Shown here: piece by piece, positions 45,774 to 56,141 of the stretch
How the letters are laid out: every line of letters begins with the position of its first letter
How positions within the stretch are numbered: position 1 is the stretch's first letter
NCBI GenBank assembly: GCA_900073065.1
Contig: FJOG01000002.1
Location: forward strand, 872,652 to 936,651
Reading direction: 5' to 3'
Length of the DNA: 64,000 nucleotides
Source of the DNA: Phialocephala subalpina
Lineage: Eukaryota > Ascomycota > Leotiomycetes > Helotiales > Mollisiaceae
The notes under the pieces: model-generated
The model's input: the letters and a program-made list of their open reading frames with translations, nothing else
Told to the model about the DNA's origin: nothing
Databases searched by the model: none
Position numbers and translations under genes: made by a program

Positions 45774-46036
45774 TTTGGCGACCGTGTTGAATGTAGTCGA
45801 GAGCGATCGAAAGGGACTCTGTCTCCAACTCCCACATGAGGTGCGAGAGGGATGGAGGATCTTGGGAGTTGCTCTGCGTATTCGTATTCGCATCGTTAGC
45901 TTCTGTGTAAAGGGATCAATCGGCGATACGTAAATCCGTGCCGACACGGCATGAAGCGATCTCGATTAAAAAAGGATCTTTTACTTACGGGTGGCATTTT
46001 GCGCGGTTCTCTCTGTTGTTGCGACAAGTTGACAAG
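45774..46036. promoter_or_regulatory. Divergent promoter/leader between LC7 and IPI1
   Basis: The two start codons are 263 bp apart and face away from each other, so the pair probably shares one promoter. The minus-strand side carries a spliceable leader (GTAAGT near 45988, CTAACG ... ACGCAG near 45865). Confidence 0.6.
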
Positions 46037-48766
46037 ATGGGGTCCAGTATGAGAAAGAAGAAGGAGAAAAAAAAGGACTTTCAGGTGAGATGTCGTCGGA
46101 GCGAGCTAGCGTGATTGACGCTAATCATTCACTCACAACAGAAAACGAAACTGAAAGTCGGCAAGACGAAGGCAAAGCCAGACAATTTCACTGACACCAG
46201 CTTCAAGTCAAAATGTAAGCATCTGTTTTAATCTATCTACATACGTCGATTATCATCAATCTCCCTTCGTCTGTGGGACAATTGCATTTTATATTTCTGC
46301 AGCTTTCGAGTTCTTGAGCTTCCACAGTTCAAGATGGACCACACGTCCCACACCATCAGCATTAGCATATCGTTCTTCTTTGCTTAACCTTTTAGCTTGT
46401 GCGACAGATGCAAGCGTTTCCTCAATGTTGCAGTACTGTAGCTTTTACTGTTGTAACTTATCCCAGACAGTGGTCATCGTGCTCTCATTGCATGATCCGC
46501 CTTCAGCATTTGTGGTTCAAATGTACCACTTATCATGAGGCATTCAAACGCATGGCATAGGTCCTTCTTTGGATAGAGCGAGAAGAGCTCTTGTCTTGGA
46601 AGTCCTGTCCAAACTGTGTCCTTAATTGCCTTAAAAGAATACTCCTGATTCTAGGTTGAAGGACACAATCCGTGGCCGGGGATGGAGATCAAAACCCATG
46701 CATCTACTTTCTCTATCTCCGTGCTTTATTTATTTCCATTCTCCCTTCCTTTGTCGAGTGCCTGTATCGCATCATTTCTGCCATTTTTGAGATCTTGGAA
46801 TTCTGAAAACTCTGCGGTGGTATCTGGATGTACTAGACATCCTAGGACATCTAATCAGATTTGCCTTTCTTGATTATTCACTTTGCGCGCATGAACAGAA
46901 GACACAGGTGCGCCATAGATGCATCACAGCAACAAGATAGGAATACCTTCAGTGCGAGACACTGATCATGGACAACAGCTTGAAGGGGCGTGCTCCTTCC
47001 CAAGACCTGTAGCCATGATCTGTAGTTCTTAAGATGCACCATATTACGTGGGTCATTCGTACATTGCCTTCTGCATGGCCTGGCCTTTATCATGCCGCAG
47101 ATGTATGACCTGTTCTTTTTTCATGTTGAGCAAGGAAGAGCTTTTGTCGTAGTATCAGGCCAGGAATGACTTCGATATTTTGTCAAGCCTAACTACCTAC
47201 GTACCACAATGGTCCTCAATCTCCCTTTGTTCGTGAGACACTCAAATTTTGTCCTTTTGCATATTTGCGATCCCAATTTTTCAGCGCTCATTTGCGGTGG
47301 TTCAGGGTATACCATCCGCCCTAGGACATTTACATCTGCTCCTTTTGCCAGACCTCCTAGTTCGTGTGTAGGCCTCTCAGAGATGCTCGTCCGATTCTCA
47401 ACATTGTGGTCTCTCATCCTGGGAGCTATTGAGGACAGTGGTCTGAGGGCATCCTCATTACCAAAGTCAGTAGTAGCTATTGTTTGTGATTCAACATGTA
47501 AGATCTTACCACACCTCGCAGGACATTCATATGCTACTCTCTACTTTTTATGAATTTCGGCGTGCAATGCACGTCACAAGATCTTGACGGTATTATAGTA
47601 ATGAGGTCTTTTGTCTTGGTACTTGTCCTTATTCAATGACATGGTTGCATTCACGCCGACTTCAAGATCCTGGTTTGCAATGTCAATATCCCCGGTTCAA
47701 GATGTACCTCGAGCTTTTGGACGTGCACTTGATAATCATGCAAGACAATGATCTTAGAGCGACATTGCCACATTGCCAGAACAATGCATACCCAGTGGCC
47801 AATTTGCCTTTCATAGTCGTCCTTCACTTTCAGATTTGCGTTGAAGTCATTTTGAGTACAAGCTAACTCTTACCAGCAATCACCGTCAACCAACAATCAC
47901 TCACAACAAACGCGCCATCATCCTCCTCACAATTCAGCCACTACCTCTCCCTCGCCTCCTCCTCAAAAACAGACACCCAACGACGAGATGCCCTCTCCTA
48001 CCTCACCACCCAACTCGCCTCCAAACCAGTCAATGCACCATTACCTCTCCCAACCGCAATCCTCCTCCCAAAGCTCCTCCCCTTAATCCTCGATGGTTCA
48101 TCCTCAGTCCGCGCCCAACTCCTCAAATTCGTCCGTCTCCTACCTCATAACGATGTTGCCGACAGAGCAGAATCTGCACTCCTCTACATTCGAGCCGGCA
48201 TGACGCATCTCGCTGCCGAAATCCGAGCCGATGCCCTCGTTGTTCTCGAATGGCTTCTCGAAGTTGCGGAAGATGATGTAGTTACTTGTCCTGGCGGCTG
48301 GGTCAAGACGTTGAAGAGCTTTATGAGTATGATGGGATGGGCGGTCAGCAGTACGAGTTCTAAATGGACGGCTGCTAGCAAGGCATCGTTTGGCAAGTCG
48401 GGGAAATCGTTTCCGAAGCAATTGCTCGTTCTGGCACAGTTCTTGAAGGCTGGATTGGTGGAAGCGAAGGATGATTTCGCCGTGAAGCCTGTCGTGGGGA
48501 ACTTCCAGAACTTCATGATTCCAACAAGATCAAATGCTTTTGCGCATCTGAATCTGTTCGGTAGCTCGAGGGATGAGGAGGGTGAGATGTATATCGATAG
48601 GGAAGATAGACAGAGAGTGTTTGAGAAGAACTTTCTGGCTGCTGTGAATGCTGGCGTTGAGAATGCGAGGAAGGAGGGTGGTGAGGCTGGAAGAGCTGCT
48701 GCGGTTTTGGCGAAGGTGTTGAAGGAAGGAATGGCGGATTACGGTGTGGTTGATGATACCCAATAA
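46037..48766 (+). CDS. IPI1: Pre-rRNA-processing protein IPI1
   Basis: Exons 46037-46084, 46142-46214 and 47877-48766 give 336 residues. IPI1 is part of the Rix1-Ipi1-Ipi3 complex that processes ITS2 and matures the pre-60S particle in the nucleus. The start MGSSMRKKKEKKKDFQ, then KTKLKVGKTKAKPDNFTDTS and FKSK|SITVNQQSL, is nearly diagnostic of the family. Helical HEAT-type repeats follow: RRDALSYLTTQLASKPV, LLPKLLPLILDGSSSVR, VRLLPHNDVADRAESALLYI. The length is normal. Intron 1 is ordinary (57 nt). Intron 2 (46215-47876, GTAAGC ... CCAG) is 1662 nt, very long for a filamentous fungus, and contains decayed repeats. The conserved residues on both sides make this splice convincing. Confidence 0.93.
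46230..47640. repeat. About three diverged repeats inside IPI1 intron 2
   Basis: Similar segments recur every 450-500 bp. A tcccttcgtctgtgggaca...tttctgca segment occurs near 46262, 46745 and 47220. A tgcggtgg...cctaggacat segment occurs near 46812 and 47293. An agagctcttgtcttggaagt-type segment occurs near 46582, 47127 and 47605. The copies are strongly diverged, and no open frame is shared. Confidence 0.6.
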
Positions 48767-50046
48767 AATGGACTGGTCTGGAGTTGAGGAGTTCTTGCAT
48801 TGGGGTATCATGCTTGTAAATACACCTTGGCGTATGCTTCTCATGGAGCCTGTCCATCCTCTAGATTTTAGTCAATCCCACAATGAAAGACCAGATCTTA
48901 TCTACTTTCAAGTGTGAAGTCCGGAGGTCCTTCTCGTCACCTCAATGGAAGGCTCCAAGCAGTATCCACGTGACATGTATACGTTAAGATGCTAGAGCTT
49001 ATGAGTCGAATGTATCAACTAGAAATGAAGTGCAAGATAAATACTGACATTTCACCAACTTGAAAGTCGTGACTCTTGAACAGAACATGAAAGACATAAT
49101 GTCTTCACTATCCAATCAGGAAACGACGACCCCACTACCGCTAATCCCAATAACGTTAGCGTCTACCCAAAATCTCTCCCGCTCGACAATCGATACCAAC
49201 TCCCCACCTACCGACAACCGCTCTTAAGAAACAACATATGTTTTCTCTAGATCGATACGTATCGCCAGTATTGTTGCGCAGGCTACGGCCAAGTTGAAAG
49301 AGACGCGTTAAAGGAGGTCAGTACAAACTTTTCTTGATTTGTCAAGACGTCGCGAATATTTTTTGGGCTCTGGCTCTTGTCATATGAGACTCAAAGATGA
49401 GCGGTACGCGCCTGCCTGACGACAGATCGGCAAAGTATTGGGCAGGTGGCTGGACAAGGAGCTTGGAGAGCAGAAGGGTACCCTTTTCTGGGCACCAAAA
49501 GGGAACACGTGCCTCTGAGTGCTACTCTTGTAACTCGATGTGCCTCTTGTTCTCTTTGCTCTGAAATCAGGCGGGTTTGGCTGAACCCTCAAGGCTATTA
49601 TCGAGCCTTGCCTACTTGAAAAGAGAGGAAACTGGGCACATCAAGTTCTCTTGTACCCCACCACACCAATTATTTGCCGATTTCCCCTATTCCGAGTACC
49701 TTGCTGGAACTTGCTCTTTCCGAGACCAAGAACTCCACCACCAAAGTTATGTCGAGGTTCATTGGTCTCCGTTGCTATATCACCACAGGCCATTCGAACT
49801 TCTTCGATCGTGTTTCATAGCACGGCTCTCAGTGGCGATTTTCGAAAATCATCACAGCTCAAGTTTTGATAATCGATACCGCCTATCCGACCTATTGGCT
49901 AGCAGCTCGTAGAGCTATCTCTTTTTCTGATTTGTTTGCATTTAGCTATGCTATAGCTACACTACCAATTCAACGTGGGATTGCAACATCTTACTGACCA
50001 GCTTTGCAGGTGATCCATCAGCTAGACTGCTATCGGAGTTTCAACA
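48767..50046. other. Intergenic, no gene seen
   Basis: 3' flank of IPI1 and the leader of the DUF262 gene. A plus-strand frame at 49577-49912 lacks protein features and is probably leader sequence. A possible leader intron ends with tttgcag near 50009. Confidence 0.45.
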
Positions 50047-52217
50047 ATGGAGGCAACTTCTAGTGCCGCGGCAGCACCGATGCCAGCGGAACCCAAGAAA
50101 GAAGAGCCAACGACAGAACAGCCCAAGACTGAGGAACCAGAGCCAAAGGCAGAAGAACCAGAGATGAAGTCCGAAGAGCCAAAGCAAGAGCCTGAGCCCT
50201 ATATCAAGGAAGATCCAGATGCACCAGAATTCGTCTCCGCTCATTCCACTGGCCGTCGGCCACGAGTCAAGCCAGAACCCGAGGAACCAGCTCAGGTCAC
50301 CATTGATCTTAGCCTACCAGAGGCTGACGATGATATGTTCGAGGATGTGGATGGGGATGAGTATGTTGATTTGACATATGAGGGAATTGCTCATGTCAAT
50401 GGAGTTCGTCATTTCGTCTGTGAAGGTCAGTAGCACAAAGCTGTTTGATGCTTGCAAAGTTTACAATTTACAGGCTTCAAAATTCGCCAGATCCCAGAGC
50501 CTTTCATTGTCAAGCGATCGTTGTTCGACCTCTACCGTAAGTGCCTTCTTCCAAATTGGTTGTTATTACATTAATAGAAAATTTGTAGAATGTATCGACG
50601 CTAAGTCCATTATCCTTGACCCTGAATACCAGCGCGACGTTGTCTGGGATGAGGGCAGAGCTGCCTTGCTCGTAACCAGTATCTTGAGTACGTTAAATCA
50701 CACACTACATAGTTATAGCTTGCTGACAACTTTTAGTGGGCTATTTTATTCCGCCTATCATTTTCAACGTCAAAAAGACTACGGTGAAGGTTGAAGGTCG
50801 GGATGAAGTCAGATACACCCGTATTTGTGTAGATGGAAAACAGCGTTTGACTTCCATCTGGAAGTTTCTCAAGGGCCAGATCGGCTTCTTTGACAACAAC
50901 TCTCCCCAACGAAAATGGTTCTACTGCCATCAAGTTATCGACGGTCGTATTCAAGTCAACAATCGCAACATCCTCCCAAATGCCGTCAAGGAGTTTTTCA
51001 AGAAGCAATTCTTCTGCTGTTACGAATACGAGGAACTCGACCAAGACACTGAGGAGACTATGTTTCAGCTTGTACAGCGTGGCATTGCGCTTACACCAGC
51101 AGAAAAGATGCGAGCTCTGTCTACCGAATGGGCACTGTTCACGAAACAATTTGAGGATGATTACGCTCTTGTTGTCAATCGTAAGTTTCTTCTGAGCTTT
51201 TCAGCCTAATGCCAGCTAACACGAGAGCAAGTCTCAAAGCAGAATCGCGCATCCGGATTCCGCCTGGTTCTTACAATCTTCACCATGATTATCGAAGTCG
51301 AGGGAGGTATTGAGAGGAAAAAGAAGGGCACGAATAACAATCCAAACATCCCGACCTTACAAGCCAGTCCCCAAGCACTTGCCAAAGTGTTGGAGGATAA
51401 GAAGCCCATTGACCCCGAAATAAAGGCAAAGATGAAGTCAGTCTTTGACCGGTACGAAACTCTTGTCAAGATGTCTTCGACTAAAATCACCACCACGCGA
51501 TACAAGGTCAAACCCAACTCTGTGTTTGACCCAGCACCAGAATACCTCCGAAACGCCAACGTCAACTGGGTTCGCACTTTCAGTCCGTTGGAGCTCATTG
51601 TCACAGCCGTCTTGGTACATGTCCACCAGGACCATCGAAGCGACGAAGAACTCCTCGAAGATGTCCGGGCTATGCGTCAGTTCCTTCGAACTTACCACAA
51701 GGATCTCCGAGTCAATTCTCAATGCTGGGCTATTTCCTGGACCTTCATTACGACAGAGATGGACAAGAGACGAGGTATTGTTCGAGAACCCCGCGCACCA
51801 AGTGATCCCGAAAATTCAATTGGTTTCGGCACAAACGCTACACGACCAGCTGTCGCGGTTGCGCCTCTACGATTGAAGCGTTCTGGAGCTGTCATTTCTT
51901 CCTCATCTTCTAACGATTTCATCGATGATCGAGATTCCTCGGACCTAACTTCCGTCTCGAGCTCAGATGAATCTTCAGAAGACGATGGTCCTGTATTTGA
52001 AGGTTTAATGTCTCCTCGTGGGAAGCGTCCACCACCGAAGAAAGACACTTCGAAGGCGAAGGGCACGGCTAAGACACCGTCGAAGGCAAAGCCTAAGGGT
52101 GTTACGAAGGTTTCTTTTGCTTCTAAGGGTAAGGCTAAGGCTGGTGCGAAGCGAACACCTGCTAGTAGACCTACATCTGCTTCTTCAAGTTCTGCGAAGA
52201 AGGCGAGAAAGTCTTGA
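50047..52217 (+). CDS. DUF262 (ParB/GmrSD N-type) domain protein
   Basis: Five exons (50047-50425, 50474-50536, 50589-50687, 50737-51180, 51232-52217) join in frame to 656 residues. Residues 15-60 are Glu/Lys/Pro repeats (EEPKTEEPEPKAEEPEMKSE type). DUF262 follows at about 125-330: FKIRQIPEPFIVKRSLFDLY, DPEYQRDVVWDEGRAALLV, GYFIPPIIFNV and the motif RICVDGKQRLTSIWKFLKG. That motif corresponds to the DGQQR-type site of bacterial DUF262 enzymes. Then come VQRGIALTPAEKMRAL and a helical C-terminal domain. The last 130 residues are Ser/Asp-rich then Lys-rich (KAKGTAKTPSKAKPKG), suggesting nuclear, nucleic-acid-bound function. Bacterial relatives include the GmrSD restriction endonuclease; the role of fungal versions is not established. 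Note Lys in place of the first Gln of DGQQR. Confidence 0.88.
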
Positions 52218-52591
52218 GCTGGGGGAAGATTTGATATGGCGTTGGGAGCATTAGAACGGCGTTGATGGCTTCTTGCATTGCGTTGGTATTGTGGATTTGT
52301 GGAGTAGTGAGCATTGCATGATCTCTGGATCTTGCATTTGGGATCAAGGAGTTGGTGCTTCTGGGGAACATACTCTGCTTTGCTTGATTTGGCCGAGCAG
52401 ACATATTACCTCTAATGGCACATTTCACATCACAAATGCACGCTCCTGTACATTATCAGAACTCATAAATTTGAAGATAAAGTCATCGAATCATCTATGC
52501 ATGTCCAAACATCATTATGTGCATCATCCCAAACTCCAAACCTTGTGTGCAACGCTCTCTTCAACCCCCTTTCCCTAAACCATGGCTTCCT
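52218..52591. other. Convergent 3' spacer
   Basis: Between two converging genes; holds both 3' UTRs. No feature seen. Confidence 0.6.
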
Positions 52592-53461
52592 CTACAATTC
52601 CCACTGCGCCTCAGCAGACCATTCCTTCCACCCTTTCTTCTCCCCTGGTAGCCTAACATCTTGCCACTCCTTCTGTGTCACATTCCTCCACTCCTCCACC
52701 GGAATCCACCCAATATAAGCTCTATCCCCAAACCCTCCAATCCAATAAACATCTTGAACCACAAGCCGCACCCACTCGCTAGTATGAATCGGGTTTCCAG
52801 GCAGCCAGAATTTCGCGTCTTGGTGTGTAGCAACAAAGCACTTCGCCAACTCCAGATTATGAATTACTCCTTCGTCAATCTTCTCTAGATATCCTAGCAA
52901 CGAGAATCGTGGGAGGTTTGCTGCCGAGAATGGTAAGGCGCCTGGCTTATCTTCCGCTGCTGCTGAGGGCGAGGAGAACCCAAGCCAGGAAGATAATTTC
53001 GAAGTAATGGAAGGGAGAGAGAAAGATCCGATTCGAGAGGATGGTGGATACGGTGGTACCCATTGCAACGATAGGGAAATGTTGGACCCAGCAGCTACAT
53101 TCTTAAAGCTCGTCGCTATGTTTATCGCCAATATTGTAGGATCTCCTGTTCCTTCGCAGTCGGATATGTAGTCTGTGAGACCTATGGGCAGGCCGCCGAG
53201 ACCTGAGGGCCGGTTCTCGGAATCATGGACTTCGTGGGATGAGGAAGAGGAGGGGAAGATGGTGGAGAGTGTGCCGAGAGGTGTTAAAGCCAGGATTCTG
53301 CGAGCGAGGATGGCGGATTCGTAGGAGGTGGGGATTCGGAAGGTTGATTCTTGGGAGGAGCAAGAGGGGTTCGAGAAGATGTGTTGTGGTTGTGGCTCTT
53401 GCTCGGGGAGGATGGTGGCTGTAGTAAGTGGAAGGAGGGTTGAGACGATTGAGAAGCGCAT
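52592..53461 (-). CDS. CREG-like secreted FMN-split-barrel protein
   Basis: Intronless, 289 residues. A signal peptide MRFSIVSTLLPLTTATI precedes the domain. The domain starts TSYESAILARRILALTPLGT and LSTIFPSS, then PSGLGGLPIGLTDYISDCEG, TILAINIATSFKNVAAGSNI and LSLQWVPPYP. It ends with LELAKCFVATHQDAKFWLPG, HTSEWVRLVVQDVYWIGGFG and DRAYIGWIPVEEW. This is the pattern of fungal relatives of CREG, members of the pyridoxamine-phosphate-oxidase-like split-barrel fold. CREG itself lacks typical oxidase activity, so an enzyme role is not assumed. An insertion at about residues 150-175 is Ser-rich. Likely secreted or vacuolar. Confidence 0.85.
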   Translation of the reverse strand: MRFSIVSTLLPLTTATILPEQEPQPQHIFSNPSCSSQESTFRIPTSYESAILARRILALTPLGTLSTIFPSSSSSHEVHDSENRPSGLGGLPIGLTDYISDCEGTGDPTILAINIATSFKNVAAGSNISLSLQWVPPYPPSSRIGSFSLPSITSKLSSWLGFSSPSAAAEDKPGALPFSAANLPRFSLLGYLEKIDEGVIHNLELAKCFVATHQDAKFWLPGNPIHTSEWVRLVVQDVYWIGGFGDRAYIGWIPVEEWRNVTQKEWQDVRLPGEKKGWKEWSAEAQWEL

Positions 53462-54079
53462 TTTGTTTGAGATCAGAAGCTCAGCTTATGGTGGATTTGG
53501 AAGGCATGTACAGAAAGACGGTATTGTTGCTATTCAGAAGGAAGAAGCTCACTGTCAAAGTGGCGCGACTCGAGCAGATCAAACAAAGCTGCCGCCAGTG
53601 GAGCTGCTCGGCATGCGATAAGGAGCCGGCTTAAGCTATCAGCACATGACTCAAATTGGCTTGTGATCAACCTGATTCATGATTACATTGGAGAGATGAA
53701 AGACGAGTCTCTACTGGGCTTAGAGCCTCATCTTTGTCCCTCTGGTGTTCAAAAGTCGCTTTGGAAATCGAAGGTAACAGAGTAGATTTAGTCACGTGAA
53801 CATTTATAAAGTCCGATGTGCCCTAAAAATATTAGCGCCGCACCATAAGCGATTTCACACAATCACGAAATCTCAACGACGACGACAATCGAACCCATCG
53901 ACAAATCACCAAAAGCCAACTTGTGAGTCTCATCCATCTTTGCCAGCATCGAATTCCTGCCGACATCATCTGCGAAACTCGAAAATACCATCGCAAAGGA
54001 AGAACAAGCTGCTAACGCGCATTTTGCCACCTTCAGTATCGGAAAGTCATCTCGAATTACAACCCGATAAACCGCAATC
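53462..54079. other. Divergent spacer, CREG-like / RPS30
   Basis: Holds both promoters. A possible RPS30 leader splice donor (cttgtgagt) lies near 53929. No other feature. Confidence 0.5.
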
Positions 54080-54502
54080 ATGGGAAAGGTCCACGGATCC
54101 CTCGCTCGTGCCGGAAAGGTCAAGTCTCAGACACCAAAGGTACGATAATTTGGATATATGGATTGAGGTTTGGGCGGGGCAGGCAATATAGATGGATGTC
54201 AGGGGCGAGAAAGGAATCTTGCGATTTTCAGGACAAAAAAGAAAACGCCGAAGGAGATGTTGCTATGGAGGGATACAAAAATACGAGTTGAGAACGACTG
54301 CTGATGAAACGATGGTACAGGTTGAGCCTCAAGAGAAGAAGAAGACGCCCAAGGGCCGCGCGAAGAAGAGAATCACATATACCCGCCGATTCGTGAACGT
54401 TACTCTGACTGGAGGCAAGCGCAAGGTACGTCTCCTTCCCAAAATGTTCCCACATCTCACCACTAACTCCCTCGTCAGATGAACCCCAACCCAACATCAT
54501 AG
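54080..54502 (+). CDS. RPS30: 40S ribosomal protein S30 (eS30)
   Basis: Exons 54080-54139, 54321-54425 and 54479-54502 give 62 residues, the normal fungal length without a ubiquitin-like fusion. Exon 1 encodes [20 protein letters not shown], exon 2 [20 protein letters not shown] and [14 protein letters not shown], and exon 3 MNPNPTS. Introns are GTACGA...TACAG (181 nt) and GTACGT...GTCAG (53 nt). The protein is a component of the small ribosomal subunit near the decoding region. Confidence 0.97.
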
Positions 54503-54516
54503 GTCGACAACAAAAC

Positions 54517-54690
54517 ATGATGGGAGGACTCGGGGCGTTGCTTTCACGATTGGAGATGGATCCTGATCAGAGACGCGCGATGTCTCGAGAGCGGAAAGAA
54601 ACTAGCATTGAGCTTCCAGATGCTTCAGGATGGGACCGCTACTTTGGGAGGAAAGGATGCATCATTGGCGTCTGTACATCTGACATTTGA
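54517..54690 (+). CDS. Small ORF downstream of RPS30 (57 codons), doubtful
   Basis: Fourteen bases after the RPS30 stop, two ATGs open a frame with MMGGLGALLSRLEMDPDQRR, MSRERKETSIELPDASGWD and RYFGRKGC. It has a soluble, charged composition, but it lies where the RPS30 3' UTR should be and I know no homologue. It is kept as a candidate only. Confidence 0.25.
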   Translation: MMGGLGALLSRLEMDPDQRRAMSRERKETSIELPDASGWDRYFGRKGCIIGVCTSDI

Positions 54691-55844
54691 GTTACGAATG
54701 CTTCTTGCCTTCTTGCGAAAGGTCAATGGAATATTTGATCTCCTCCTGGATGTTGTGCCTTCGAGATATATCGATTGTTGGTGTGAGCGAGCTGTGACGT
54801 GAGTTCGATACCTGGAGGACATATGAGGTAGCCAGGAGAAAGGGTAGAGCCCGAGTACGTGGAGGAAGTCCCTCCTCGTGGACGGTGTACCTTGAGGAGA
54901 TGCTTGAGCATCATGGTGTGAACAAACTGTGATGCGATTTGTGATACCCAAGAACTAGACGGACAATGAGAGGAGACTTAGAACCCAAGGCATGGAGGAA
55001 GTCCCTCCTGTTACCGATGCTTGGGACTTGGGACATGCCTCTTCTCAATCGGGAAAGCATTGCTTCCTCATTTCCAATCATTTCCCAATCCCCTCTCACC
55101 TTACAATCTCCACGGCAATTTTTCAGACCGTGTGATGTATTAGGTGCCGGCTGCCGGTCCTATGGTATCAACTCTTCTTGAGTTCGTTGGTTTCTATATG
55201 CATATGGATACGGAGACAACGGATAAGAACCATCTCAACTCCATTCCTTTACCAACCTTTTCAAACTCAAAACCCTAAACCCCTCGGTGGTCCCGAATTC
55301 CAGCGATAATCGCGCCATCTTTGTCTGCATTTTCTCTCCTCACAAACTTGCCCGCATCTCACAATCTTCCCTGTGGGTACATTCCCTTCAATAACTTCCT
55401 TCCCAGTCCCCTTGACCGTAACAACTTCCTCCTCAGTCCAACATCCAACCAATCCTCTCTTCATGCTCAGGACCCTGAACCCAACACGACCCCTAAACCT
55501 CAGCCCTCCCTCACATGCATGAATCCACAATTCCAACAATCCTGCATCCCATCGTCATCGCTCGTTTATCCGAAGTATACACACATCGACCGCCGTTTGA
55601 AGGTGGGATGCCCAAGTGGGTCATATCGGTCGTATTACTCTGCCCTGCCCAAAATTCTCTAGTGCGGATCGCATCGTCATTTCCGAGTCCGAGTAAGAGG
55701 ATATATACTCTCCTTCTCCCCCAGCAATTTCAAACCAGTCTATCCCTCTTAAGAAATCGATTCATCAATGTCCTCGCAAAAACTCAAACTTTCACCCAAA
55801 GAGCAATTCATCCGCGAAACCACCACCAATCGAAACGAGTCAAA
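54691..55844. other. Intergenic with an imperfect tandem duplication
   Basis: The 15-mer ggaggaagtccctcc occurs at 54861-54875 and 54994-55008, each within longer similar flanks, so a unit of about 133 bp seems duplicated and diverged. Pro-rich plus-strand frames (55321-55662) look random. Confidence 0.5.
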
Positions 55845-56141
55845 ATGGCAACCATGATCCCAGAACAAAACCCTCGAGTCTCGCTATCAGAGCAGAAACC
55901 ACGAGTCTCAACAGAGAGTTACCAAGGGCCTCATCCAGACGTGAAAGTTATCGATTTTGCTACTTTTGGCAAGGAAACCACGGACTCGACTCCAGAGCTA
56001 GAACGCAAACGCTCGTTGAGAAAGAGGATTGTTAGACTTGTTTGGAATCCGAAGGCGAGGCATTTGAGGAGGGGGTTGGTGATGAAGATGTTGCAGGAGG
56101 ATCCGAATGCGGTGGAGAAGAGGAGGATGAGTCTGACGTGA
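55845..56141 (+). CDS. Small hypothetical protein, 98 residues
   Basis: The ATG at 55845 has a good context (tcaaaATGGCA). The frame is open upstream, but the composition changes here. The protein begins MATMIPEQNPRVSLSEQKPR and has a mixed middle with VKVIDFATFGKE. A basic C-terminal helix follows (RKRSLRKRIVRLVWNPKARH, RRGLVMKMLQEDPNAVEK). It has no signal peptide. I know no family; short basic proteins of this kind are common in Pezizomycotina and often annotated as hypothetical. Confidence 0.5.
   Translation: MATMIPEQNPRVSLSEQKPRVSTESYQGPHPDVKVIDFATFGKETTDSTPELERKRSLRKRIVRLVWNPKARHLRRGLVMKMLQEDPNAVEKRRMSLT

Noticed and set aside
49577..49912. 111-codon plus-strand frame before the DUF262 gene
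   Set aside because: No recognisable features; more likely promoter or leader of the DUF262 gene.
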